From Muraenolepis orangiensis (lineage: Eukaryota > Chordata > Actinopteri > Gadiformes > Muraenolepididae), in assembly GCA_027704905.1 (NCBI GenBank), contig CM050999.1, forward strand, positions 5,668,201 through 5,732,200: 64,000 nucleotides of DNA, in the 5' to 3' direction. This document shows positions 45,226-57,282 of the stretch, one piece after another. The stretch's first letter is position 1; each line of letters opens with the position of its first letter. The notes under the pieces were generated by a model, which was not told where the DNA came from, did not search any database, and worked only from the letters and a program-made list of their open reading frames with translations. The position numbers and the translations under genes are program-made.

Positions 45226-45963
45226 ATGTGTTTTTTAGTGGGATACATTAAGGGCCCTATATAGGATGTAACATTTCTTACTAAGAAATACTTTATTCGG
45301 ACTACACTACAAAGGCACTACACGTATGTAGTGCACTATGAAGGGAGGCGGGAGTGATTTCCGAAGCAGCTTAGGAGTCTTGATTGAATTATCAAGAGCG
45401 TCATCTCCATTTTTTCCCCCAGGAGGGTTCAACGGTTTTCTCTCAAGAGGAGAGAACTTTTTTTTTTTTGTAAGAATTAAACATTTACAAAAGTCTCTGT
45501 TTTCCTCATGTTGAGACGGTGTGATGTTGAGGCTCAATAAACCTGATGAAGAGAGACAGAGAGATCGAGAGGAATTTGAAATCCCCCCCTATGTTATTGT
45601 TCTTGGTTTAATCCTTTTTGTTGACACTTATTGATATATGATACCTGATATATGTATGATAATGTCAGCTGCTATGATTAATGCAGCAGAATGTTTTGCT
45701 GCACACCTGTGGGTCATTGTTAACCAAGGCTCACAGGTTAAAGCAGCCACCACCACACACACGAGAGGGGCGAGCTCTAGCATGTTCCATCTGTAGTAGC
45801 AAGTTGCCATGTTAATGTCTTCTACTTCACCCATCAACCAATTTAAAAAAAGCAAAGAAGATATTAAATGTTCTAGAACATATCTAAAATATCCAGAGAG
45901 AATATACTTGTATGTTGCAGTAATTGGACTGGGGAATGTAGCTGCAGCGTTAAAGGTGTGAGT
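45226..45963. other. Unique sequence, no gene seen
   Basis: Contains a T run near 45460. No recognisable ORF. Confidence 0.5.
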
Positions 45964-46136
45964 AAATATATCAAATATTTTCTAAATATCTAACAATCCT
46001 GGAGGTTTTCCTGTTCAGTGACCCCCCTCGGGGTCACTGAACAGGAAAACCTCCAGGATTGTTAGATATTTAGAAAATATATCAAATATTTTCTAAATAT
46101 CTAACAATCCTGGAGGTTTTCCTGTTCAGTGACCCC
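45964..46136. repeat. Perfect 51-bp inverted repeat plus third direct copy
   Basis: Arms 45975-46025 and 46030-46080 are exact reverse complements with a 4-nt CCTC loop. A third copy, in the orientation of the first, follows at 46075-46136. The unit runs from AAATATATCAAATATTTTCT to CCTGTTCAGTGACCCC. Confidence 0.97.
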
Positions 46137-46139
46137 CTC

Positions 46140-46272
46140 GGGGTATACGTGCCCTGACCCCCCTCGGGGTATACGTGCCCTGACCCCCCTCGGGGTATAC
46201 GTGCCCTGACCCCCCTCGGGGTATACGTGCCCTGACCCCCCTCGGGGTATACGTGCCCTGACCCCCCTCGGG
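46140..46272. repeat. 26-bp tandem repeat, 5 copies
   Basis: The unit is GGGGTATACGTGCCCTGACC plus CCCCTC. Its GACCCC..GGGG edges match the loop end of the adjacent inverted repeat, so the two structures share an origin. Confidence 0.97.
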
Positions 46273-46503
46273 GTCACCGGACCCCATTCAGAATCCTCTT
46301 GATGTGACCCATGAGGTGTTTTTTTATTTGATTTATTTTTATTTTTTATAATAATTTGTATTATAATTATTATTGTTAATAATAACGTGTGCATAGATAT
46401 TTTTACTATGTAAGTCTGTTTATGTAAGGGTGACAAATAAAGGAATTCTGATTCCGACAGATTCACGACAGAATCATTTGCAGCTGAAAAAAAGCCAGGG
46501 GGG

Positions 46504-46603
46504 GCTGGTTGGGACCCCCTGGTTTAGAGCTGGTTGGGACCCCCTGGTTTAGAGCTGGTTGGGACCCCCTGGTTTAGAGCTGGTTGGGACCCCCTGGTTT
46601 AGA
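46504..46603. repeat. 25-bp tandem repeat, 4 copies
   Basis: The unit is GCTGGTTGGGACCCCCTGGT plus TTAGA, with identical copies. Confidence 0.97.
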
Positions 46604-46911
46604 GCGTGGTAGACCATGGTTGTTATGAATTGTGCTCATTGGTTTTCACGGGAAATTGAAATAAGTTTAGTTTGCTGACATTGAGAACCATTTTTGGATC
46701 TGAAAGCGGTTGGCCGTCACGGTAAATATTGGCCTATTTGAAGATCTTAGATTATGTCTTTATATTTCTCGGATGGTTCTTTTTTTCATATTCTGTTATT
46801 TCAGACAAAAATGATGCAGATGCAGACTAATAGGTGTAAGTTGTGCTAATAGGAATGGTTGAGGTGAATGCTGAGTAGTATTCTGGTGTCTACACAACAA
46901 CAACAAATTGT
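46604..46911. other. Unique sequence, no gene seen
   Basis: No recognisable feature. Confidence 0.5.
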
Positions 46912-47155
46912 GAGGATTGAATCCTCTTTATTGGTCACATACATGAAGACATACAGTGAAACGTGTTCTCTGCATTTAACCCATCCTAGTATTAGGAGCA
47001 GTGGGCAGCTATTTCTACAGCGCCCGGGGAGCAGTTAGGGTTAGGGTCTTCCTCAAGGACACCTCGACAGTTTTTGCTAGGAGGAGCCGGGGATCGAACC
47101 AGCAACCTTCCGGTTGTGAGGCGACCGCTCTACCTCCTGAGCTAGACTGCCGCCC
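46912..47155 (-). mobile_element. tRNA-derived SINE, full length, minus orientation
   Basis: On the minus strand: box A TAGCTCAGGAGG (47133-47144) and box B GGTTCGATCCC (47090-47100), then CCTAGCAAAAACTGTCGAGG, a GCTCCCCGGGCGC / GCCCACTGCTCCTAATACTA core, and the tail GTGACCAATAAAGAGGATTC. Core and tail match the elements at 6.9 kb and 57.0 kb, and the head matches that at 12.1 kb. Confidence 0.88.
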
Positions 47156-49285
47156 ATAATCTAGTCTAACTGAGGGAGGGGACCTGACCAGCTGCTCAAA
47201 AGGCAGTTTGAACACTAACGGTGTGCCCTGTGCAGCCTTCACTGTGTTCTGGATGTTTACTGCAGACACTGCTGGTGCACATTGAAATACCCATGGCCTT
47301 CTGCTCTGATGAAGGTGGCCCTTTGCTGTTATTGTGTTATTATTGTGTTCGTTCAACCAATCAATCCATTCCTTCTTGCTCACTAAGTTAACCTTTAATG
47401 TGTATTCCCAGTCGTGCAATAGTCCATGTTCACAAACATGTGACCCAAAACCAGTGAAACCACTACCACTAAAACCATTCGTTTCAGAGCCTGTCTTTTA
47501 ATCAACCGTATCCATCAATTGTCACAGTGCAATTAGTCAAGTGGGAAATCAATTGGTCCTCCTAATGGCTAATGGGATGGAGGGTGGGGGGGGGGGGGCT
47601 GTTAGACTACAGCAATGCATCATGTGCAATATGAAGAGACTCAAACCCAACAGCTCGCTGGTAGAGTTCTGTTCCATCTCCTCGCTTCAGGACGCTGTGG
47701 GGTTTCATTGTGCTGTTGAGACTCACCGTTCACGGAAGCTCTTGGGAACACTGCACATCACAGAATTGGTGATGTTTTACGTCATGTTAACAGGAAGTCC
47801 ATGTTTCTATTGGACAAGAAACAGCTGTATGCTGTTTCACAAAGCATTCTCTCCGCATGAACTAAAACCAACTCTCTTTATGAGAGGTTAACTGGGTTAG
47901 GGTTAGCCAGCAAAGGGCATTCTAGCTTTCACAGAACAATGAGTTCCCCTTCACGTTCTACCTTAGGGCCTTTTTAACGTTCTATTAGGGACCAAATGAT
48001 CATTAAAAATAAATTAACAAAGTATAATGAATAAAATGTTGAATCAATGTTGATGCTCAATTACATTGAATCATTTTTTTAATTAGTTTGAAATTAAACC
48101 TTGTTTTTATGAATACTGAAACAATATTTTTTTTCCGGGCTCCACAAATATCTCTAGGCATCAGTATATCAAGAAGTGCTTTTATTATAACACTATGTGT
48201 ATTATTTCCCTATCACCAGGATCTGCACAATGTCCCCCTGGGGACTTACATGTGTTACACTTTAATTACACCAGAGGGAAATTATATGGAGGGAGATTTG
48301 TCTCCTAATTATTAATACTAATGGGAGTCAACTTGTGTCTCATAAAACTAACTTTCGTCTTGCACAAGTTAACTTGTGTCTTGTGAATTTACTTTTTTTA
48401 TTTCTCCTTTTGTCCATACAAATTAGTTGCAATAAGATAAATAATCTCAAATATAAAATTGGCTTATTTACTGTGGAATCTGCATTTGTGGATCAAGTTA
48501 CACAGCATTAAAATTGATATATATATTTTTGTAAAATGTAAAACTTGGATTCATTAATATGTATGCATTTGTACAAATATTTTCACATCCCTTCAAGTGT
48601 CAATTTACAAGACACAAATTAACTTTTACAAGACACAAACCTCTCTCCAAAAAATTAAGCCGAAATTCGCGTATCCAATATCGAGTCACACTGAAAGAGG
48701 AAATAAGTACATATTCTCGTAGTATTGATTCAAATTGATTGTTCTGGTAATTCCTGGGTTTCCACAGGCAGGTTGGATGGTGATGAGGGACAGGTTGTAA
48801 TAATGTTGTTGTACAGGGAGATAATTATTGTATGTGTATAAATCATGGTAATTTAAACGCACACAGTAATTAACTGTGATATAACTGTGATGTAGAATAA
48901 TTACATAGTCGGCTAAACGTGGCTTGCAATTTGAATTTTGCACACTCCCAGCTGGAGAAGGCTATGGAGACACAGAGGCTGCCAACTGGGTTTTAGGTAA
49001 AAAGGGGATATTTTAATATTATGCAATTCTTGCAGATTCACCATTCACATTTGTCTGCGTTTGTGTTCTCCCTACACCTCAGCATCCGCCATGACAGTGA
49101 AAGCAGCCAATGAACCAAGTATTTCTAGAGCAGCAACCCCAAGTACCGGTCTTCTATACCGTGTTGCTTCAATCATTATCTGTGTTCACGAGTGGGGAGA
49201 AGTGAAAGAGGATTGCTTCATGTCAGGCTTCTTGCCAGGCCTGACATCATTTTAGTTTTCCAAAGCTGCGTGTCATCCCGCCGAG
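47156..49285. other. Unique sequence, no gene supported
   Basis: A minus frame at 47159-47419 (MHDWEYTLKVNLVSKKEWID...) is open for about 85 codons but only because it runs into the SINE. A G run lies near 47585. ACTTGTGTCTYRT motifs recur at 48330-48640. No gene recognised. Confidence 0.45.
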
Positions 49286-49345
49286 TGACTCTGGAGTGAC
49301 TCTGGAGTGACTCTGGAGTGACTCTGAGTGGAGTGACTCCTGTTC
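49286..49345. repeat. 14-bp tandem repeat, ~4 copies
   Basis: GGAGTGACTCT units, the last one damaged. Confidence 0.92.
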
Positions 49346-51566
<2,221 letters not shown>

Positions 51567-51630
51567 ACACACACACACACGCACACGCACACGCACACGC
51601 ACACGCACACGCACACGCACACACGCACAA
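51567..51630. repeat. (CACACG)n microsatellite
   Basis: Six to seven CACACG hexamers flanked by CA. Confidence 0.95.
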
Positions 51631-52085
51631 ACACTTGCTTCCGTTTCCCGGAGATCGGATTCAACGCGGATGCTTTTCAACCGTTATCTCCTTTGTAAAA
51701 GCATTTCAGGCGATGTCATCATGTTAAAGTGTGTCGCCTGTTGGATGGGAGATTTATGAACCGTTCTTAATGCCATCAGTGTGTGTGATACACAAGAGCT
51801 GCCCTTGGAAATAGATGGGCTGAAGTTGCGTCAGGTTGTGATAGGACAGATGAGAAGAAGCTTTGTAACTTGAGTGGCTGCTGTAAAGAGGATAATGTGA
51901 CCCACGTCACATGGCGGGGCTGTCGTAGTCGAAGGTGATGGACAACAGGAGTCCGTGATTAACTACTAATTAGCTTATTAAGGCTGATCGAGGTTTGGGA
52001 ATCAGGACGGCTGGGCGTCCTGAGGGGCTCTGGGCGATGGACCCGTCGTAGCTCCATGCTCCAATCAGACATCATACCATAACTA
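51631..52085. other. Unique sequence, no gene seen
   Basis: No recognisable feature. Confidence 0.5.
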
Positions 52086-52290
52086 GTACAACATTACATT
52101 ACATTACATTACATTCCAGTCATTTAGCAGACGCTTTTAAGCGACTTACAATAGTGTGTTTCAACAAAGGAAGGTAAGAGAACAACTCGTCACCTTAAGT
52201 CAAAAGTCCATTTAATTTCTAACAACAAGTCTCTAATAACTGAACCAGCGCTCAGGTAGAAGTACAATAATTCAGGCAAAAGTGTAAGGG
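52086..52290. repeat. Interspersed fish repeat with (ACATT)n start
   Basis: Starts with ACATT pentamers, then CAGTCATTTAGCAGACGCTT and TTAAGCGACTTACAATAGTG, a motif pair widespread in teleost genomes, followed by CAGCGCTCAGGTAGAAGTAC. The same motifs occur in the copy at 7440-7830. Superfamily not assigned. Confidence 0.7.
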
Positions 52291-52665
52291 AAAAACTACA
52301 ATAAGTTGGAAAACCAAATCATGATTATGAAGCACGGCTACAAACAACGCAATGCTTTGGCTTTTAGAGCCAACGTGTATCAGCCAGTACAGAGTTTTCG
52401 GCTAAATAAACGGGAATCACCAAGTGCTTTACATAATGTCTTCTCACAAAGACCAGAGTGCTGCAATGCTATTGTTTAAGTTAGTGGTGGAAACGTTCAC
52501 ATGAAAGTCACTTTGACAAATGATATTAGTAACGCAGTTTAGTGCAGTTTTAGTGAGGCCAGGAGAGACAGTTAGCATCATGATCAGAGAACCATGTACC
52601 CTGGAAAAGGTCATTTCAGTCTATAGTTTTCCTTATGTTTCGTCACGCTCCCTCGGCTGAATGAA
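52291..52665. other. Unique sequence, no gene seen
   Basis: No recognisable feature. Confidence 0.5.
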
Positions 52666-52706
52666 GCTATGGAGTTTCAGACTTTGAAGAAGTACAAACT
52701 GCTTGA

Positions 52707-52750
52707 TAATAATAATAATAATAAGAAGAAGAATAATAATAATAATAATA
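52707..52750. repeat. (AAT/AAG)n trinucleotide run
   Basis: AATAAT runs with a central AAGAAGAAG block. Confidence 0.93.
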
Positions 52751-52993
52751 CATTTTATTTATATTGTGTATAAAACTATATAAAGAGTCCAGGGTCTGCG
52801 GTGCCCTTAAAGGATGAGGAAGGCTGCTCCACAGGCGTGGAGCAGCCCAGCAAAAGGCCAGGGGGCGGAGCTTAGGACTGTAATAAAACATATGGTATCT
52901 TGTAGATAGGGACCATGTATGCACCTGTGTGTAAGTAAGGATTTAGTAGTGGATCCTGAATGAGACCAGAAGCCAGTGCAATGAAAACAGAGT

Positions 52994-53385
52994 GGTGTTA
53001 TATGTATATATATATAGGTGTTATATGTATATATATATATAGGTGTTATATGTATATATATATAGGTGTTATATGTATATATATATAGGTGTTATATGTA
53101 TATATATATAGGTGTTATATGTATATATATATAGGTGTTATATGTATATATATATATATAGGTGTTATATGTATATATATATAGGTGTTATATGTATATA
53201 TATATATAGGTGTTATATGTATATATATATATAGGTGTTATATGTATATATATATAGGTGTTATATGTATATATATATAGGTGTTATATGTATATATATA
53301 TAGGTGTTATATGTATATATATATAGGTGTTATATGTATATATATATAGGTGTTATATGTATATATATATATAGGTGTTATATGC
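52994..53385. repeat. 23-bp AT-rich minisatellite, 17 copies
   Basis: The unit is GGTGTTATATGTATATATAT plus ATA, with 2-4-bp length variants in the TA run. Confidence 0.97.
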
Positions 53386-53479
53386 TTTGTTTACTGGCAG
53401 CACCATTTTGAATGCACAGCATCTTCTGGCTGCTCTTCTCAGAGATCCCTATAGAAAGAGCTTTGCAGTAGACTAGAAG

Positions 53480-54812
53480 AGATGAAGGCATGAACAAGCC
53501 TCTCCGCACCTCACAGGGGTAGAGTAGATGAAGGCATGAACAAGCCTCTCTGCACCTCACAGGGGTAGAGTAGATGAAGGCATGAACAAGCCTCTCTGCA
53601 CCTCACAGGGGTAGAGTAGATGAAGGCATGAACAAGCCTCTCTGCACCTCACAGGGGTAGAGTAGATGAAGGCATGAACAAGCCTCTCTGCACCTCACAG
53701 GGGTAGAGTAGATGAAGGCATGAACAAGCCTCTCTGCACCTCACAGGGGTAGAGTAGATGAAGGCATGAACAAGCCTCTCTGCACCTCACAGGGGTAGAG
53801 TAGATGAAGGCATGAACAAGCCTCTCTGCACCTCACAGGGGTAGAGTAGATGAAGGCATGAACAAGCCTCTCTGCACCTCACAGGGGTAGAGTAGATGAA
53901 GGCATGAACAAGCCTCTCTGCACCTCACAGGGGTAGAGTAGATGAAGGCATGAACAAGCCTCTCTGCACCTCACAGGGGTAGAGTAGATGAAGGCATGAA
54001 CAAGCCTCTCTGCACCTCACAGGGGTAGAGGAGATGAAGGCATGAACAAGCCTCTCTGCACCTCACAGGAGTAGAGTAGATGAAGGCATGAACAAGCCTC
54101 TCTGCACCTCACAGGGGTAGAGTAGATGAAGGCATGAACAAGCCTCTCTGCACCTCACAGGGGTAGAGTAGATGAAGGCATGAACAAGCCTCTCTGCACC
54201 TCACAGGGGTAGAGTAGATGAAGGCATGAACAAGCCTCTCTGCACCTCACAGGGGTAGAGTAGATGAAGGCATGAACAAGCCTCTCTGCACCTCACAGGG
54301 GTAGAGTAGATGAAGGCATGAACAAGCCTCTCTGCACCTCACAGGGGTAGAGTAGATGAAGGCATGAACAAGCCTCTCTGCACCTCACAGGGGTAGAGTA
54401 GATGAAGGCATGAACAAGCCTCTCTGCACCTCACAGGGGTAGAGTAGATGAAGGCATGAACAAGCCTCTCTGCACCTCACAGGGGTAGAGTAGATGAAGG
54501 CATGAACAAGCCTCTCTGCACCTCACAGGGGTAGAGGAGATGAAGGCATGAACAAGCCTCTCTGCACCTCACAGGGGTAGAGGAGATGAAGGCATGAACA
54601 AGCCTCTCTGCACCTCACAGGGGTAGAGTAGATGAAGGCATGAACAAGCCTCTCTGCACCTCACAGGGGTAGAGTAGATGAAGGCATGAACAAGCCTCTC
54701 TGCACCTCACAGGGGTAGAGTAGATGAAGGCATGAACAAGCCTCTCTGCACCTCACAGGGGTAGAGTAGATGAAGGCATGAACAAGCCTCTCTGCACCTC
54801 ACAGGGGTAGAG
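53480..54812. repeat. 46-bp minisatellite, 29 copies
   Basis: The + strand unit starts AGATGAAGGCATGAACAAGC and ends CACCTCACAGGGGTAGAGT. Copies are nearly identical, with occasional T/G (GAGTAG vs GAGGAG) and one A variant. It lies inside the LINE remnant: on the minus strand each unit encodes RLVHAFI. Confidence 0.98.
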
Positions 54813-54860
54813 GAGGGCGGAGTTTGGAAATGTTTTTGAGAGGATCGAAGGAGGTTTTAC

Positions 54861-55286
54861 GCAGGTGTTTGACCCAAACAAGTGACATTAGTGCTTAAAA
54901 CAGCCATTGGGTGGTCAAGGATTTAGACCACACCCCTACAATCCACATTCTGTCCAAGAGTTTATCAGCTGACATTTTCCTGACACGATATTCAGTAGGT
55001 GTGAAGTGGATACACCCTTCTGTGATTTGCTATGGTTATTTTAGTTTGGTTTTTAGATTGTGTTGTCCATCACTTTAAAGGTTGCGGTTTGTTTTAAACT
55101 TTGGGTTGAGAATACCTCCCAAGCACCCAGGTGGGGGTGGTGTTGAACAGACATGCTCCATCACACACACAGCTCCTATTACTGTCGCTGCTTCACAAAA
55201 CAAATCCTGAATATTGAACATATTTTCCTCTTCTGTGAACCCTCCTTTCAGTGATATGGTCGGCCTTGTCGTCAGCCTCATCACAT
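54861..55286. other. Unique sequence, no gene seen
   Basis: No recognisable feature. Confidence 0.5.
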
Positions 55287-55309
55287 GGGGGGGGGGGGGG
55301 GGGGGGGGG

Positions 55310-55365
<56 letters not shown>
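55287..55365. repeat. 26-base G run followed by (GA)n
   Basis: G homopolymer 55287-55312 is joined directly to about 26 GA units. Confidence 0.97.
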
Positions 55366-55367
<2 letters not shown>

Positions 55368-56985
55368 CTTACAGTCTAGAATTCATGCACGTAAAACAAA
55401 TGTCAGAGCTTTGACTCGGGCATAAAACACCTTTTATAGAGTTGAGATTTACTCAATTAACTGTAAAATAAAATAAAAAATCATATTAAATATTAAAATA
55501 TAACCTCAAAACCAAAAGAAGCTTTACAACTGTAGCCATTTCATTAAATTATTGAATTCCTTGTAATGATAAAATATTCAACTGTATATTGATTTGTCCC
55601 TTTTTCTACAAATCATAGGATCTTATCAATAATTAGTTGACTAGATTAAGCTCAGTGGTAAGTAAATACATGACGATGATGAAAAGTGAGTGATATGCAG
55701 AAATAGACACGTTCTTGGCGAGTCCCAGGCGGGATGCTAGGAGAACAACAGCAGCTAACTGCTCTAGTTAAACACGACCAAATAGGAAGCAAGTCTCACT
55801 ACGGAGGGAGCTGGCTTTTGAAGGTTGCCATGGTTGCAGAGGAGTATATTATGTTTGAAATCACAGAGGAGGAAGCCGTCAAGTAGCTCCCAGTCTTTTA
55901 GACAAAGGACAGGAGGAAGCACTGTACACGACAGCTGGTGGCTCCAATCATATTTTTTTTACATTTTATAAATGTATTTAGTGGAGCATACATCCTTTTT
56001 ATATTGATTGACACGGCGCTCCTTCCCTCTAGTTCGATTGATTTGCCCTTTTCACTTTCACAAATATATTCTCTAGGTCATTAAATCAAATGTGCATTAT
56101 TGCTGTACAAGTAACTTAAATTATAATCATAAAATAAAATAAATATCATAAAATAATATATTATTATTTTGTGGCATTATTTAGTGCATAATATTCAGTT
56201 CATTTGTAATTTGTATCTTATAGTTAAACAGTTTATGTGTGTAATAGTAGCCCTTACAATCAGGTCGACTTAAATGTACTTATAATATGAGCACGATTAT
56301 GGAACGACATGCAAAACCATCCAGCAGTAACAACGGAAAAAGGCTGAAAATCTGATGAATGATGAGAAATGAGTGCCATGGCCATATCTTACTTTAATGA
56401 GCACCAGAGTGGTCACTGTGATGATCATATTCCATCATGTTGTAACTAAAGTCATGTGACCCAAGCTTAACAAGTTAAAGGGGTTCCAAAAAAAGTATGC
56501 ATATGAAAAATGTCCAAAATGCCTTCAGTAGCCGTGGTTAAGGTCAGTCTAACACAGCTATACGTGGTCAAGCCTCAAAGGAGCTGTATAGTACATCCAC
56601 AGTGTATTCAGTACATTCACAGTATCTCCTTTCTATATGTGGCCACCGGCATTTCAAATAAGGCTTGATAAGAAGACTCCAATTTCTATGCTAATTCACA
56701 TTGTCGTGATGAATGAGAACTCAAGGCTGGACGTCTGAGATTGGCTTTATTTACATCCACTTGTGCAGGTGTGAGGTGTTCACATGCTCACAGACTCCTC
56801 TTCTGTTAGATTGTTTCTCTCATCGTTGTTCTGCACAGTACAACGTTTTGGTCTAGCATTCTTTAACGTGACAAACAAGTCGCCTCTATCCGTCTTTCTG
56901 AAAAATAAAAGAATACTTTGCCAGCTTAACCAGGTTTGTACCTAACGATGTGGGTATATGAAAATGAACAATGATCAATTCAGTG
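55366..56985. other. AT-rich unique sequence, no gene seen
   Basis: About 1.6 kb without recognisable ORF, splice structure or repeat family. Confidence 0.5.
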
Positions 56986-57205
56986 TCAGTCTACTCAGTC
57001 TGTTAGGACTTGGCTTTGGAACCGGAAGGTCGCCGGTTCAAGTCCACTAAACACCTGGTCACTGCCGAGGTGCCCTTGAGCAAGGCCCCTACACTGCTCC
57101 CCGGGCAGCTGGATATACAATATCTGCCCACTGCTCCTAATACTAGGATAGGTTATATTCAGAGAAACACATTTCACTGAGTGTACATAAAGAGGATTCA
57201 ATCCA
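56986..57205 (+). mobile_element. SINE copy, plus orientation
   Basis: Box B-like GGTTCAAGTCC (57035-57045) follows AACCGGAAGGTCGCC. Then come CCTTGAGCAAGGCCCC, GCTCCCCGGGCAGC, GCCCACTGCTCCTAATACTA and a tail ATAAAGAGGATTCAATCC identical in layout to that of the SINE at 46.9 kb. Box A is degenerate. Confidence 0.82.
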
Positions 57206-57258
57206 GCAAAAGTCCTCCGGCTGACTTTTGCCGGCTCTAGGGCTGTGGTTCTGACTTT

Positions 57259-57282
57259 CTCTGGTCATGAAACACCAGTTCT
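57259..57282. repeat. Target-site duplication of LINE, left copy
   Basis: CTCTGGTCATGAAACACCAG continuing TTCT matches 60319-60342 at 22 of 24 positions. Confidence 0.75.

Larger units (their letters stand above)
52667..54860 (-). mobile_element. L2-like LINE 3' remnant split by two minisatellites
   Basis: Minus-strand coding scraps in N- to C-terminal order: LVHAFI (in the 46-bp array), VYCKALSIGISEKSSQKMLC and IQNGAAS (53400-53480), then KLRPLAFCWAAPRLWSSLPH and PLRAPQTLDSLYSFI (52755-52880). These match the conserved late RT-domain string of L2-type LINEs (HAFI..DYCNAL..GI..KS..LQ.IQNAAAR ... F..AAP.LWNSLP..LR....LDSFK). About 100 residues normally lying between the last two blocks are replaced by the AT minisatellite. 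Confidence 0.7.

Noticed and set aside
47015..47419. Minus-strand ORF of 134 residues
   Set aside because: The C-terminal half is antisense SINE head; the N-terminal half shows no domain, splice site or conservation evidence.
53480..54812. Regular array that superficially resembles a CRISPR locus
   Set aside because: The repeats are contiguous with no unique spacers, no cas genes, and it is eukaryotic DNA.
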